Source of the DNA: Diabrotica undecimpunctata
Taxonomy: Eukaryota; Arthropoda; Insecta; Coleoptera; Chrysomelidae
Reading direction: 5' to 3'
Length of the DNA: 64,000 bases
NCBI RefSeq assembly: GCF_040954645.1
Contig: NC_092804.1
Location: 86,979,217-87,043,216, forward strand
Positions 12,553 through 25,189 of this stretch are shown here, in pieces (the stretch's first letter is position 1; the number at the start of each line of letters is the position of its first letter). The translations under genes were made by a program, and so were the position numbers. The notes under the pieces are model-generated. The model searched no databases, was not told the DNA's origin, and saw only the letters and a program-made list of their open reading frames with translations.

Positions 12553-12684
12553 ATGACAGAAGTGGTTGTGTCTAATATTCCAGATAATGTGCTCGGTAGA
12601 GCGCGGCAATATTTGAATGATGAAATTATAATTTCATTACATCCCCTACCTGGAGGAGAAAATATTCATGCCTTTAAAGTTTAG
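12553..12684 (+). CDS. Small ORF, 43 codons, unknown
   Basis: ATG to TAG frame starting MTEVVVSNIPDNVLGRARQ, with YLNDEIIISLHPLPGGENIH in the second half. Amino-acid composition looks protein-like and codon use is less AT-biased than the surroundings. It lies just beyond the 3' end of the decayed gypsy pol on the other strand, so it could be an exon or relic of another element. I do not recognise it, and no splice signals clearly extend it. Confidence 0.25.
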   Translation: MTEVVVSNIPDNVLGRARQYLNDEIIISLHPLPGGENIHAFKV

Positions 12685-12689
12685 TAATT

Positions 12690-14930
12690 GTTTACGTCTT
12701 CTTCATCTTCAGGTGTTGAGATTGGAGTCAGCTTGAATATGTGGAACAGATTGGACTCTGATCAATCATCAGTTTGTTAAGTTTGTTCCTGTTCAATTTG
12801 TTTCCATTTTCCACATATACCAAATTACCTATCTTGAAATCAAAATGTTTACGGTTTTTGTCATAAATTTGTTTATTATAATTATGAGATTTTATTGTTC
12901 TATCTAGAGCAATATTTCTATTACGAATTCAATATCTCTCAGAAGTTAATTTTTTTAGTTCATTTGGCAACATTGCAACATTTTTGCCATACATTAAGCA
13001 TGATGGTGCGAAACCAGTGACAGTATGTTCTGTTTCATTGTATTTGCGCACACATTGTTGTGCTATTGTTGTCCAAGCAGTTTTTTGTTCTTTCTCGTTA
13101 ATTTTACATCTGATTTTATTAATTAGATAATTAAATAATTTTATATCTTTATTTTTTTCTTGGTCTTTCAATATATCTTCAAGAGTTATCAAATTTGTAA
13201 CTTTCAACTGCTCCTCCATATTTTCATTGGGTTATAAGACAGGATTTCTGCTAAGGCAGTCAGCTTCTAAGTTATATTTTCCAGGGCAATATTTCACCAT
13301 AAAATCATATTGCGATAAATAATATGTTAAATCACCTAGTTCTTCATCTGTTCTAGACTTTATATTCATATTCTCCAATGACTTGCGGTCAGAAAAAACA
13401 GTAAATTTCTTACCTATTAAATAATGTTGCCAATATTTATCACATTGTTAAATATTGGCCACATTTTTTGGTTGGTGGTGCCACACACCAGGCACTCCAG
13501 GTATATAGCTTTTTTCCTCTTCTGTACTTCATTTAGTTTCTTTGAGAAATAGGCCACTGGTTTTTCTTCATTGTTTTCCTGTGGTTGTGTTAGCCCTGCT
13601 ATTCCTAGTAAGCTAGCATCAGTATATATGTGTATCGGTAGAGTTGGATCAAAAATAGTACAGGTTGAGTTAACAATACATTTTTTAAATCTTCAAATCT
13701 TTTTTGGCATTCTTTAGTCCAATTATATGGTTGACCTTTTCTCAGACGATTATGCAAAGAATCCAATTTTATTGCTATTTTTGGCACATATTTATAATAA
13801 AAATGTATCTTCCCTAGAAACTGTCTAACATTTTTCTGTGTTTTAGGTATTGGAAAGTTTTTTATTGAAATCAAGTTGTCCTTCAGTGGCTTTACACAAT
13901 TATTTTTTATTACATGACCCAAGTATTTTACTGATTCAGCTGCAAACATGCATTTTACAAATTTTAATCTGAATCCTTCACTTTTGATTGCTTTAAATAG
14001 TTGTGCTAGATGTCTGATATGTTCCTGGAATGATTTTGAAAAAATGAGTATGTCATCTATGTAGCTCACTGTGAAATCTGCAAGTTTGTGTTTTCTTATT
14101 ATGTTACACATTATTCTTTGAAATATTGCTGTAGATGTTTTTAGCCCAAATGGTAAACAAGTCCATTGAAAGTGTCCTTCTTGTGTAACAAATCCAGTTT
14201 TGTGCCTATCTGTAATGCTCATAGGGATTGAACAAAAAGCAGAGTTTATGTCCAATGTTGAGAAAAATTTGCAATTTCTTGTCTTTACCATTAAATCCTC
14301 TATGTGGAAAGGGTTGTGATTGGGGCACTACAATTTTATTTAAGTCTCTAAAATCAATGCAAAATCTTGACTTTGTATTTTCATCTCTTTTATATTATAA
14401 TGTAACTGGGGTTACATTTTTTTCCTTTTTTTCATTTGTTTTCCAAGTTTTCCAATCCGATTTCACTGTATATTTAATTAACATACTACCATACCAATCT
14501 ATACATTGTTTTTCAAGTAGATGTCTCAAACGTTCTATTTTATCTTCATCGTTTAAAATTTCAAACCTTTAACATTCTTTTTCAAATTCTTCCATCCATT
14601 GTCTAACATTTGGCATTTTAATGGAGAATTTTTCAATAAAAAACTTTTCTGTTAACTTCCCCACATTTTGAATGTTTGGTAAATCTTCATAGCTAACAGC
14701 AGCTGGTTGTAGTTGTTCTTCTAACTACTGATCACCAAATTGTAAATTTTCACCTTCATCCAAATAAATCTTCCTTAATTCATCATCTAATGGGATCTAT
14801 ACATTTCGTTTTTGACCTCTTTTTTTTTTTCAATGAGTTTTGAGTTTTTTACTTTTGTAAATGTACTGGATCTAGATATGTATGTGTGTTTATTTACCTG
14901 CTTAAATTTTTCTGGGATATCATGTCGCCA
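12690..14930 (-). pseudogene. Ty3/gypsy-type gag-pol, internally deleted
   Basis: Minus-strand order, right to left: a capsid-like block near 14750-14470 (KMPNVRQWMEEFEKEC, LLEKQCIDWYGSMLIK); a jump into RT with FRDLNK; the 228-codon RT frame 14291-13605 with FSTLDINSAF, LPFGLKTSTAIFQR and the catalytic SYIDDILIFS; the RNase H start (NWTKECQKRFEDLK); then, after a deletion and stops, the integrase C-terminal part at 13219-12929 (YNETEHTVTGFAPSCLMYG) and a DFKIGNLVYVE-like block near 12850. Protease and most of integrase are gone. It replicates through RNA when intact. This copy is clearly dead. No LTR pair could be defined. Confidence 0.8.
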
Positions 14931-14992
14931 ATTGCAGATTGGCCCGGAATACCATTGATATAACATACAGCTCCCGCGGAAATATCAAAACT

Positions 14993-14994
<2 letters not shown>

Positions 14995-15046
<52 letters not shown>
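14995..15046. repeat. (AT)n microsatellite
   Basis: About 50 bp of uninterrupted AT dinucleotides between the gypsy remnant and the Penelope end. Confidence 0.95.
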
Positions 15047-15049
15047 AAA

Positions 15050-15330
15050 AAAGAAGTCTTCGCTGACTACGTTCGAAAACGGAGCTTTGAGGATTATTGG
15101 GATACGCAGCGGTGAAATAAGTGTACTCTTTTAACTGAGTTTCAAGCTTTCCAAAATGTTTATTTTCATCGTCAGGAAAAAAGTTATTGAGATTAGTATT
15201 TCTTGGATGTTACACTAACATGTGACAATTTTACGCACCACTCATAAAATGAGTTAAAAATTAAAAAATACATGGTGTAAAAAATTTTTAAATTGACAAA
15301 TTATATAAACTGACAGTTTATAGCAATATT
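15050..15330 (-). mobile_element. Penelope-like element end fragment with hammerhead-like core
   Basis: On the minus strand the block TTTCCTGACGATGAAAAT, then TTTTGGAAAGCTTGAAACTC resembles the pseudo-LTR leader of insect Penelope-like elements. It also contains CTGACGA, a possible weak 5-bp helix (TGAAA/TTTTG) and GAAA in hammerhead order (about 15136-15176). Stem III would be only the palindrome AGCT and stem I about 4 bp, so activity is doubtful. Orientation is inferred from this core. Confidence 0.4.
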
Positions 15331-15377
15331 ATAGCAATGAAAAACATTTAAGAACTATGCATATGGAAATATCTTAC

Positions 15378-15640
15378 CTGTTTATTTCTTCATCTTGTAA
15401 GCTGTTCAAATTAAGGGGATCCTTGATATTTCCTCCAAGTAAAAATTTTGAAGGTAAGACAGGCTTCTGGTGGATGATAATGCCGCATCCAGAAAAACTC
15501 TTTGACCTCTTTCTGCTGCTTCTATCATGCTTGTTCTTTCGTTTGTTTTGATTATTGGGGTTTAGAAGTTTTACTGGATTCTTATGGCCCGTTTTAACAG
15601 CTGGGGGATTTAGCATCTGTACTTGAGCGGAAGACATAAC
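15378..15640 (-). CDS. bin3: MePCE/bin3 homologue, first coding exon
   Basis: An acceptor (T-rich tract then AG at 15642-15641) precedes the ATG at 15637. The frame runs 86 codons plus two bases to a GTAAGA donor at 15377. It encodes [17 protein letters not shown], a basic stretch ([17 protein letters not shown]), SGCGIII, then [20 protein letters not shown] and LQDEEINR. The [24 protein letters not shown] block is nearly the same as the conserved N-terminal region of vertebrate MePCE, which is outside the catalytic domain. An intron just upstream implies a separate 5' UTR exon to the right. The basic stretch fits an RNA-binding or nuclear-targeting role, by inference. Its in-frame partner is the exon at 1-93. 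Confidence 0.85.
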
Positions 15641-17224
15641 TAAAAAAAAAGAAAATAAATCAGTCATACAAAGAAACTTATGAGACAACCGCATATTTAC
15701 AGTTTTTGCTTCCCAAAAAAAATATCATAAAATGTTAAATGTCAAAGATCTATATGTATGTCAAACTATATATAAAATAAAAATAGGATAAAGACACTTC
15801 AGGTATAGAGGTAACATTAAAAAGTAACTTAAATACAAATAAATATATAAAATAACACATTGTAAAGTACATTATAAAAAAATGCAATTGTTCGCCAACA
15901 CCATAAGTACCTGAAACAGGTATTTTTAGAGCATGACCAGGTAACAAATATCTCTCCTAAATGGCTTTCTTAGAAGCCTAGATATGTTGGACTGAATATA
16001 GATGTAATATATTCACCAAAGATCTTAAAAGTTGTAGTGTGGAAAGGTCTTTGCTTTGAAAACGGCAATCTAGTCATAGTTAAACAAAAACATCTGAACA
16101 GGAAATGTCAGGTATACCCATTTCGTTCCAGGACATTAAAATTGTGTGGGCCTTATTAACATATGAAATATGAATCAAAATTTTATAACTTATTCAGACT
16201 GATAAGACATGATTGTGTTGGATATATTATTACCCATTTCATCACATGTGATTCAATTAGAATCCATATCTAAGTTGGCATTTGAAGTTGCAATACCTGC
16301 TTTATTGTTTTTCTGTGTTTTTGTGAATTGTAAGGGAGAATAAAGGTAGGTTTCACTTTTTAAACAGGGTTTTAAATGTAAAGTTATTTAGAAAATGCAT
16401 TGTTTTACATGATAAGCTTAAAAATATTTCAAAATATTTTGTTTTTTTTAGATGCACATACTTTTAGTTGGTATCACAAATGTAATGGCTGGGAGCCAAC
16501 ACACACTGAAAAGAAGAGGCCAGTACTGTAATATTTTTGCTTTTTGTAAGGTCTAATAGAGCACTGGACTTGGAAAAGCTTGCAGCCAATCCAGATCAGG
16601 TTTACGAACTCTGTTTATGAATTTTTTGGCCTTCCAACGACTCTTACAGGGAGATAAAGAGTTAAAAAACAGTAGTAGTAATGATGAAGTGCCTAGGGCT
16701 AGCACTAGCCAAGAAAAGTCTAATCCAGCACTAAAATGGGTAAAGCAGTCATTTGAAAGTAATTCCTTCTTTATTCAAATAGAACTAGAAGAATTTATGA
16801 TTTGCAGAAAAATCAAAATTGCTTTAAAAAGTTTCATATTAAGTAATTTTCTTACCTAAGACTAAAAGTTTTTAAGATATTTACATTTGTTATTTCATTT
16901 GTGCTAGTATTATTTTGACTCCAATATAGTACAATTGTGATTGTCCCTGAAATCCTGTTTAATATCAATATTTGTTTCTAAGAAAAATCAGAATTTCTAA
17001 TAATGTATTAATAAGTACCATGGTAAAATTTTATCTGCACATTCAAAAAAATGTAGGCTCCAGAGTGTAAGGGATACAACACAAGGAAATATCGAAAATT
17101 TGAGTAGAAATAGTATGATTAATTTCAAAAGAATAAGCACTAGAATTCTGCTAACTGAGCTGCAACTTGAAAAAAGAAATACTTATCCGAATTAACGCCC
17201 TAATGAACTTTACTACTGATAATA
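15641..17224. other. Upstream flank/first intron of MePCE; no clear gene
   Basis: This stretch should contain MePCE 5' UTR exon(s) or promoter, but none can be placed from sequence alone. An open stretch at 16452-16530 (HTFSWYHKCNGWEPTH) and the 80-codon frame at 16617-16859 have protein-like patches, but I recognise neither. Confidence 0.4.
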
Positions 17225-17820
<596 letters not shown>

Positions 17821-17870
17821 TATTATGAAATAATATTATCAGTAGTAAAAAGTTATTAAAAAGTCTATTA

Positions 17871-19232
17871 TTTTACAGAGCTTATACCAGATCAATTTTG
17901 GACTATGGAAGCTTTTTCTATGGATCAGCGACAAAGTCTCGTTTGATTAAATTGGATCGAATACAATACAAAGCTTTAAGGTTAGTCCTAGGAGCTCTCA
18001 AATCTACTCCCTCACCAGCCCTTTTGGCAGAATGTAACGAGCCACCTTTACATTTAAGACATCTATTTTTGGCAGAAAAATTTATTCTTAAATGCCAGTT
18101 TAATAATCAAAACAGCTTATTACAAAATATGTCTCTCTGTTGAAAATCTAACAAACAAATGGTGGGCAAATAAAAACTCTCCAACTTTAGCTGTTGCTTT
18201 TCCCAATTTATCACAATATTCATTCAATGGAGAAGGGATTCCATTATTTGGCTCCAATTATGACATGAATATAAATCTGCTGTAGTAATTGCTTCATCTA
18301 TTTCAATTGTTTACGAAAATTTAGTAGTACAGAACAAGCTGGAAGACTGTAACCATTATTGTAAAATTTATACTGAAGGCTCAAAATCGCCGGCTGGTGT
18401 TGGCTGTGCCATTTACATAGACAATATTCAAGATTATTTTCAGTACAAATTAAAATCAGATTGCTCAATATTCACAGCTGAATTGGTAGTCATTGTCAAG
18501 GCGTTGGATTGGATAATTAATAGCACATTATATTTCGAACGATATATAATTTTATCTGACTCACAGTCTGTCCTCCTCGCATTAAGACACTTCTCCAAAC
18601 GCATATATACTAACAGACTAATTGTAGATGCGCTTGAAAAGCTAAGGATCTTAACTTCTTTAAAAATAATTGTTAACTTTGTGTGGGTTAAAGGTCACTC
18701 TAATATTCCAGGCAATGAAAAAGTAGACCATTTGGCTAAAGACGCTACTTTAGTGGGTATAGAGTACAACGAGTTGCCCAAATGGGATATAGTTTCAGCT
18801 AGGAAGAAACATGTTAGACTTAATTGGGAAATTGAGTGGCAATCCTATACTAACAGTAGCAAAAATACATATTGCAGTATATATCCAACTCTTCCATCTA
18901 CTCCCCCAAATGACAGAAGCCCCATCTCTTGGAAAATTTATACTATGAAAAGATGCCTTGTTGGACATGCTACAGTAAATGCTTACCTATATAAAATAAA
19001 TCTTTCCGAAACTGATATATGTGAATGTAATGGCAATTATGACGACCTTAAATACTTGATGTTTCAATGTCGGTATAATCAAGAAGCCATTAAATTTTTA
19101 TTTCAAGCCATCTCCCAACAAAAAATCATACTGCCGCAGAACATTGCTTCTATACTCTATTTAAGTAGTCGAAATTCAACTATTAGATCAATTTTATGGG
19201 AATTTTTCAAACATACTAAACGGAAAATTTAA
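17871..19232 (+). pseudogene. Non-LTR retrotransposon ORF2 C-terminal part (RT tail, RNase H, zinc knuckle)
   Basis: The first block (17871-18143) is the end of RT: RSILDYGSFFYGSATKSRL, LDRIQYKALRLVLGA, STPSPALLAECNEPPL. After a frameshift, RNase H follows from about 18365: a KIYTEGSKSPAGVGCAI start (Glu where YTDGS is usual), the FTAELVV glutamate, ILSDSQSVL aspartate, and VKGHSNIPGNEKVDHLAKDA with His and Asp. A C-terminal CECNG...LMFQC Cys cluster and a SIYP-type tail end at the stop 19232. RNase H in ORF2 points to an I/R1/Loa-type element rather than RTE. 5' end lost, at least one frameshift. Confidence 0.8.
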
Positions 19233-20527
19233 ACTGTCTTTTTCAGTGTTGTGTGAATCCGAAATGGTAGGACTTTAGTTGTATTTCGCATTGTCTTTCC
19301 TTTTATATCATTTACCTTTAACCGTTGCCTGTATTGTTTGTGTAAAAAAAGTCGCTATGAAGGGCCCCTTAGTGTGAAGCGTGTGTTCCTGTTCAATCCT
19401 TTTTGCATAGTCACCCAATATTGTTTTCAATGGGAAGGTTGGGAAATCAAGTGAATGAGTGAATCGGGGTTTTCAATAAATTATAAAACATAATTGACAA
19501 AGCAAGAGTAAAAGCAAATATATATTAATAATGAGAGATTACAAGGCAAGAATAGATAAAAATTACTGGAGTATTCAAATGAACAGAAAGTGCATCATTT
19601 TTTTCAGATTAATGATTTGTTAATAGGTATTTCTGGGAAGAAACCTTAGAAGAAAGGGATACTTTTATAGCAGAGGAGAGAAATAAAGATAAGCATATAA
19701 GGGACTTCATAATATATGCCCAGAAGATTTAGAGTTTTGCAAACAATGGAGAATTAGGAACACAACACAAGGTTACTTAGTTATATGTTGCTTAACAAAT
19801 ATAAATCAAGAACTAATAAAAATAAAACATTATAAAATCCAGATATATAAACTAAGTAAAAAATAGATATGATATAAAGAATAGATTTGGATAAATATGA
19901 GTGAAAAATTATTATTGACATAGGGAGACAGAATACTATTTGTTACATATAAAGGTAAAGTATTGTTTTATATAGTTATTTTAAGCTCTTAATAATATCT
20001 AAGAGTATAGACGCATATTATGTCTATATTCTTTGATAATATTAAGGATTATCACTGAAATTGGTAACTTTGCACTATGAAATATGCATATTCGAGAATC
20101 AATTTTGATCTCAACTCAAACTGAAACTGGTGGTAAGTATGAGAGATACAAAATATGAACAACATAAAGCATAAATACAACTGGGATTGGTTATAATTAA
20201 GGGCCGATGATATAATTCCAGTATTTTTAGTTAAATATTATGTTTATATGGTATTAAGTCACAAAATCAGTTTCCAAATCTTTTTGTATTTAGTGGTTTC
20301 AGTTTCCGAATCTTATGTAGTTTCATAACCCGAATAGAATTTGTTAGATATCAATCAATGTTAAACCACTTAGTGGTAAGGAGCTTTTTGGTAATATATA
20401 CTTTTAGAATTTAAACTGTCACTAAAAACACTGATGATGTTGCACTAGTACTTTACCATAAATAAAGAATTATCGTAATTTTTGATATTTTGTCCAATAA
20501 AAAATATTTTTAGTTGGTTTTTTATAG
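19233..20527. other. No gene; start is probably 3' UTR of the non-LTR element
   Basis: The first 250 bases after the stop look like retrotransposon 3' UTR, with no clear tail. Beyond that the DNA is AT-rich with no motif or repeat structure that I can support. Confidence 0.45.
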
Positions 20528-21168
20528 CCTCATTACTTTCAAAGTAAGATTTTAAAATGTTGGACGATTTTCACATTTGGTCCCATTGAAGATAGCTATA
20601 ATTGAGCTGTCAATCAAGTTCATAGAACGAAATGTTGGCGCTTGACTGTGTTGCCATGTTTTTTTAATAAATCGGGAAATAGCATGTGATTTATAATTAA
20701 TAAAAATCCAATAGAACGTTAACAAACTAACAGTAAAAAAGAAATTCTGTCAAAGAATAATAAGAATATTATTCAGGTACTTTCCACAGACATCTGGTGA
20801 CCATCTGTAACAATCTGGCAACTGGTGGTTTGAGGATTGCCAAATCTATTAGCTTATTATCAAAGGCAAACGCCAAAAAAATGTTGTAATAATTAACTGC
20901 AATTAATATGAGAAGAAACGAGTATTTATTCGTTCGTGTTGTATATAAAAAAATAAAAAATTGCATAATTCATATAATAATATAATAAAAATGTATTTTT
21001 GAAAGCTTCTCTATTTGTAATTGAAGCCTACAACATATACATTATAAAGACATGACAACACAGTCAAACGTCAAAAATTTGTTTTGTGAATTTAATTCAC
21101 AGCTCCTTTGTAGCTATCTTCAATGGGACCAAATGTGAAAATCGTCCTAAAATGTTATAATGAGGTTA
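20528..21168. mobile_element. 641-bp TIR element (MITE-like)
   Basis: About 110 bp at the left end (20528-20665) reappear inverted at the right end (21060-21168). They share CCTCATTA, GACGATTTTCACATTTGGTC and CCCATTGAAGATAGCTA. The interior has no transposase and only a 65-codon frame without motifs. Non-autonomous, family unknown. Confidence 0.75.
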
Positions 21169-22076
21169 ATAATAAAACTATTTTTATTTTATTTATTTTA
21201 GGTTAACATTTTTATGCAAACTTTATTGTCTTTTAATACCATATATTTTTAATTTGTCCATATATTTATTCCTAGAAATAAAATTTAAATTTTGGCTTTT
21301 TAATTTAAGTAAAACTTACGAAGATTTACTGGTACGTAATAGCAATATCGGATTGTTAAAATATATGCAACCATATAAATATGAAGAATATCAATTTTGA
21401 AAACTATGTTAAAATAACTAACAACCTAAAACTCCTTCAAAATTTTAAATTCAAATTTCGATTTTGTTAGAATTTCATACAGCGTTATCTTAGATAAACT
21501 ATGAAATGAGAAAAATCACTACCAAAAAAGATATTTAAACTAATATCCCATAATTCCTTGCAGTCACGAAAATATGACACAGGCGCAGTTTTTATGTTCT
21601 ATTGCAATCATTTATCTAGCAATTGAAAGGAAGTTATTTTCGTTAAAAGGAAGCAAAATCAAAAATATTGAAAAACAAATATGTGAGTATATGTAGCAGT
21701 ATTTATGAAATTGGGGAGTACTCTTACATTTTAAATATAAGCTCATAAAAAATATTCCCGCGAAAAAAAATGTGTACGCATGCGCCATTAACAACAAACA
21801 ATTTATGCCATTGCAGAGACCTAACCAAAAGTTGATATCATAAATTTTTGGCATGTTTAATAAATTTTTAAAAAAACTTACTGTTACTCAATACACAAAG
21901 GCTCTATTTAATTTCTTATCACTTTTAATGTCTCCTAACGATACGGAACTCAATTTTACAGTATCTCTGTATCTCCCTTCGTTCTTTCTTGCACACACCA
22001 CCTACGTCTACGTCTAATGTCTAATTCAAGTCCATGTCCATTGTCCATGTCCATGGCACCTGGTACAATCACAGAA
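21169..22076. other. No recognisable gene
   Basis: AT-rich DNA without motif-bearing frames. Confidence 0.45.
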
Positions 22077-22111
22077 TCAGAATACACCATCTCAACGGGA
22101 CGGTGTATTCT
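22077..22111. repeat. 11-bp-arm hairpin
   Basis: CAGAATACACC and its exact inverse GGTGTATTCTG are separated by 13 bases, next to the dispersed repeat starting near 22112. Confidence 0.8.
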
Positions 22112-22216
22112 GTGGTACAATGAACACAAGGTATGATACATAATGTTCCAAAATCGATTCGCGTCGCGCATGACGTAGTCAAGACCGCTTCTTCACGCAA
22201 CATTTGGATGTAGTTG
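22112..22216. repeat. Dispersed repeat also found upstream of ING3
   Basis: Words GAACACAAGGTATGA, ACATAATGTTCCAAAAT and GACGTAGTCAAGACC occur here in plus orientation. They occur in the opposite orientation at about 47708-47800, and the last word again at about 30650. The segment CTTCTTCACGCAACATTTG is shared with 47653-47672. The element family is unknown. Confidence 0.7.
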
Positions 22217-23052
22217 TATAGAAAAGACTTTTAATTTTAAATGGTTTTATATAATTTAGCTGATTTAATTATAGTAATTATAAAGAGATGATAAAATTAT
22301 GTTATTATTATATTTAATCATAAATACAATTTTGAAGGTAATTTAAATTTATTGATTTTTGGTACAGTTTTTCTTTAGAAAACAAGTTTTAATTATCTTT
22401 TATTTTAAAGGCAGGAGAAGAAAAGTGAGCCGAACGCCAGCAGGTCGAAACCAACAACGAATGAAAGCAGCAGCCAGAACGAAATGATGGAACCAGAGAT
22501 ATGTAAGAGAGGGGATATGACACAAACGATATTTCTGAATCTACTAAATGGGACCACTTAATTTGACAGGATGTACTCTCCAATATGGCGACGGGCAGGC
22601 CCGGATTCAAATTAATGCAAACTGTATTTACTGTATTTGAATAAGCATTGAGTTAGATTAATAATAGTTATTATTTAATAAAATTACTTTCATTTTTAGT
22701 ACTCTTCAAGTACACTTTAATAATAATTATAAAATTTATTACATACATAAAGTTTAAAAAAATGTACAAAACCAGTCAATGATATGGTTTTAAAATTATA
22801 ACATTTACATACAAGTAAAAAACAACAATAAGCAAGTGCACTTACATAAGTATATACATTTAGATATGTTAGTTCCATGTACTATTAATATAAATTATAT
22901 ATTTTTATATAATTATTTTATATATTTATCTAAAAAAAATATAAAAATTAGTTATTGTGTATAGGTAGGTAGTTAAAGTATTGTATCAAAAACATGCCGT
23001 GTTCTTTATCCTTTTTTAACTTATTGTGGTTTCTATGGAATTGTTATATCTG

Positions 23053-23225
23053 TTACTATTTAAATGGGAATAAGCCACAATTAAAGGTTAAAATACGTTT
23101 ATTGACGTTTCAATTTCCACTTCGGAAATCGTTCTCAAAATATGAACGATTTCCGAAGTGGAAATTGAAACGTCAATAAACGTATTTTAACCTTTAATTG
23201 TGGCTTATTCCCATTTAAATAGTAA
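23053..23225. repeat. Perfect palindrome, 82-bp arms, 9-bp loop
   Basis: The left arm 23053-23134 and right arm 23144-23225 appear to be exact inverse copies around the loop TCAAAATAT. Arm words include CGTTTATTGACGTTTCAATT and CCACTTCGGAAATCGTTC, which resemble Penelope-associated leader sequence. The lack of mismatches suggests a recent origin or ongoing arm-to-arm correction. Confidence 0.9.
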
Positions 23226-23633
23226 TTAATTTAAAATGACACAAGAAAATAGCTTCAGAACAATATTGTTATATCTGCATATAAAGATCCCTTTTCCAGT
23301 AATGCGAGCCTATGATAAGGGATATTATAGCTAGTGTCAAAGTCGCGGGATATTTTAAACGGTTGAAAATACTACTTTTTAGCTGTTGCAACTGTCAACA
23401 ATAACTAACTCAACAGGCGATTGTCGATATTCACCGGATTTTCGTTTATTTTCCGTAACATATAAAGTTTGAGACACTCATCCTATGTATAAAGCTGGTA
23501 CAAAAACTAGCTCACAATATGATGGTATATCGAGCCCTCGAATAAAAATTAGAAAAATGAAAGAGCTTTATTATATTGATGTTAACAATGTTTACAAGAA
23601 TTTTTAAACAATATTTTTATTTTATTTTTTTTT
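23226..23633. other. No recognisable gene
   Basis: AT-rich DNA between the palindrome and the P-element remnant. No motif seen. Confidence 0.45.
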
Positions 23634-24399
23634 TTAAACAATTTGAATTCCACTAAAGTGTCCACTAAATAATACCACTTTATTAATAAGAGGTCTCATA
23701 CTGAGAGATTTGTCGGTCTTACTCTTGCACATATAGAACATCCTAATATCAATATAGCGGCTTGCTACAGCCTTTATTAGGAGTATTCTGTGATTATCTG
23801 AGAATTGTTGATCAATGCTATGACTAAGTAAATTTAAAAAGATGTCTTTGTTTATGTACCTCCGTAAAACTTTTGTAACTAAATCGTTGGTACTCATACA
23901 AGTTGGAGAAGGGATTTCTTTTAAAATTGTCTCAGCTATAAAGCATATATCAATTACACTTTCAGATGGATATTGCAATCCTTTTTTATTTTTTTTTATC
24001 AATATATGAAAATAAAAAGTTGTTCCGAGTGACACTTACTAAGGCGCTTAAACATTCACTACAGACTAATCTTTTTTGTAAATAAAACACAACATAACCA
24101 GCAATGTATGTAGTTATGCTTTTAGAGTATTGAGAGAAAGGCTTGATATAGCTGTGATCATGAATTATATCTACTGACACATCAGTATCATAACTATTAC
24201 TCAATCTATATTCTCTGGAAGTGAGATTAATGTGATCGGTGGGATTGCATTTTAAAATATTTAAATCTTCTAAAGGAAAGCAGTTACCACTAAATTTATT
24301 TTTCAGTTCAACATGCACCAAAATTTTTTTATAAGCTGACTGAAACTTCATTTTGTACACAAATAAAGTAGCTTTATTATAAAAAAAAGCATAAATCAT
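23634..24399 (-). pseudogene. P-element-type (THAP9-like) transposase C-terminal remnant
   Basis: Two overlapping minus frames (24399-23986 and 24035-23634) give one continuous match with a frameshift near 24000. In order: KFQSAYKKILVHVELKNKFS, CFPLEDLNIL, ITTYIAGYVVFYLQKRL, a CSECLSAL cysteine pair, SYIDKKNKKGLQYPSESVID, DNHRILLIKAVASRYIDIRM and a KSLSMRPLINKVVLFSGH end. These are the family's GTPase-distal and C-terminal blocks. The THAP domain and the catalytic residues lie further upstream and are missing. Confidence 0.8.
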
Positions 24400-24757
24400 A
24401 TTTTAAACGCAAAAAACTGCTGTTGTTACACCAAAAAAAAATGTCAAATAGTACATATTTAAAGAATGGCCAAAACAAAAATGTGATTAATTATTAACTA
24501 TACTCTGTTTTTTAACCAGAAGGAGTAAACTAAAAAGACAGATTCACACCCAAGAAAGTTACTAGAAAAGTTACCAAATACATCTTCTTTTTTTGTTGAT
24601 TATCTCGGCCTTGCGGTAATCCAGTAATCAGTATCGGACACCTTCACACGTTGATTCTTTGTTTTTGTCATTTCTTTGTCATAACTTTGTTTGAATAATA
24701 ATTTTTCGAATTAACTTCCAATATATATTATTTAGTATTTCTAATTACAATAAAAAA

Positions 24758-24946
24758 ATGTTGGACTGTTATGAAGAAGTTGAAGAATTTTTAGAGTTTA
24801 TTTATCACATTGTAGAAGAAAATCGTCCGGAACGTATACGAAAGCGATATATTCGTGATAAAATGATATCTAAAATCCAATGGAATTTTACAATATTACT
24901 GTTCCAGTCTGCTTATATTCTAATACAAGCTAAAGTAATGTGCTAA
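24758..24946 (+). pseudogene. PIF/Harbinger-like transposase N-terminal exon
   Basis: The frame begins MLDCYEEVEEFLEFIYHIV and continues ENRPERIRKRYIRDKM. Insect HARBI1-like transposases usually start with an acidic 'D.YEE.EEF' helix followed by a 'RRP..IR.R' arm, which this matches. After residue 40 the frame becomes AT-driven filler, so coding either splices out or is truncated there. No DDE domain nearby. Confidence 0.4.
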
Positions 24947-25003
24947 TAAAATTAGCACATTACTTTAGTAAGTCTTGATTTTAACAATAACTATTCTGCA
25001 AAA

Positions 25004-25189
25004 CTAACCTGTTGCCTGTTTTATTTTTGCTACCGTGGCTGTTATTTTCATTCCAGAATTATCAATTTTGATTTGTTTATACATGGTTATAATCCATTGT
25101 TTCTCATTTGAAGATAAATGACCCAAATCTACACGGCGTTTTTTAAGTGGAGAGGAATAATTACCACTAGTACTTGGCATCGAATCCAT
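25004..25189 (-). pseudogene. Tc1-like transposase N-terminal HTH exon
   Basis: Starts MDSMPSTSGNYSSPLKKRRV, then HLSSNEKQWIITMYKQIK and a KITATVAKIKQATG helix. The pattern 'L...EK..I...YK......................ATG' is the usual first exon of insect DDE_3 transposases, and the frame stops right at the Thr-Gly where those genes have an intron. Probably a relic first exon. Confidence 0.45.

Noticed and set aside
14228..14572. 114-residue plus-strand frame
   Set aside because: Antisense of the decayed gypsy gag-pol; Phe/Ser-rich with no domain.
23096..23175. Hammerhead ribozyme in the palindrome arms (GATTTCC...GGAAATT-GAAAC)
   Set aside because: The helix followed by GAAAC looks right, but the CUGANGA half is not present in register, so the core is incomplete.
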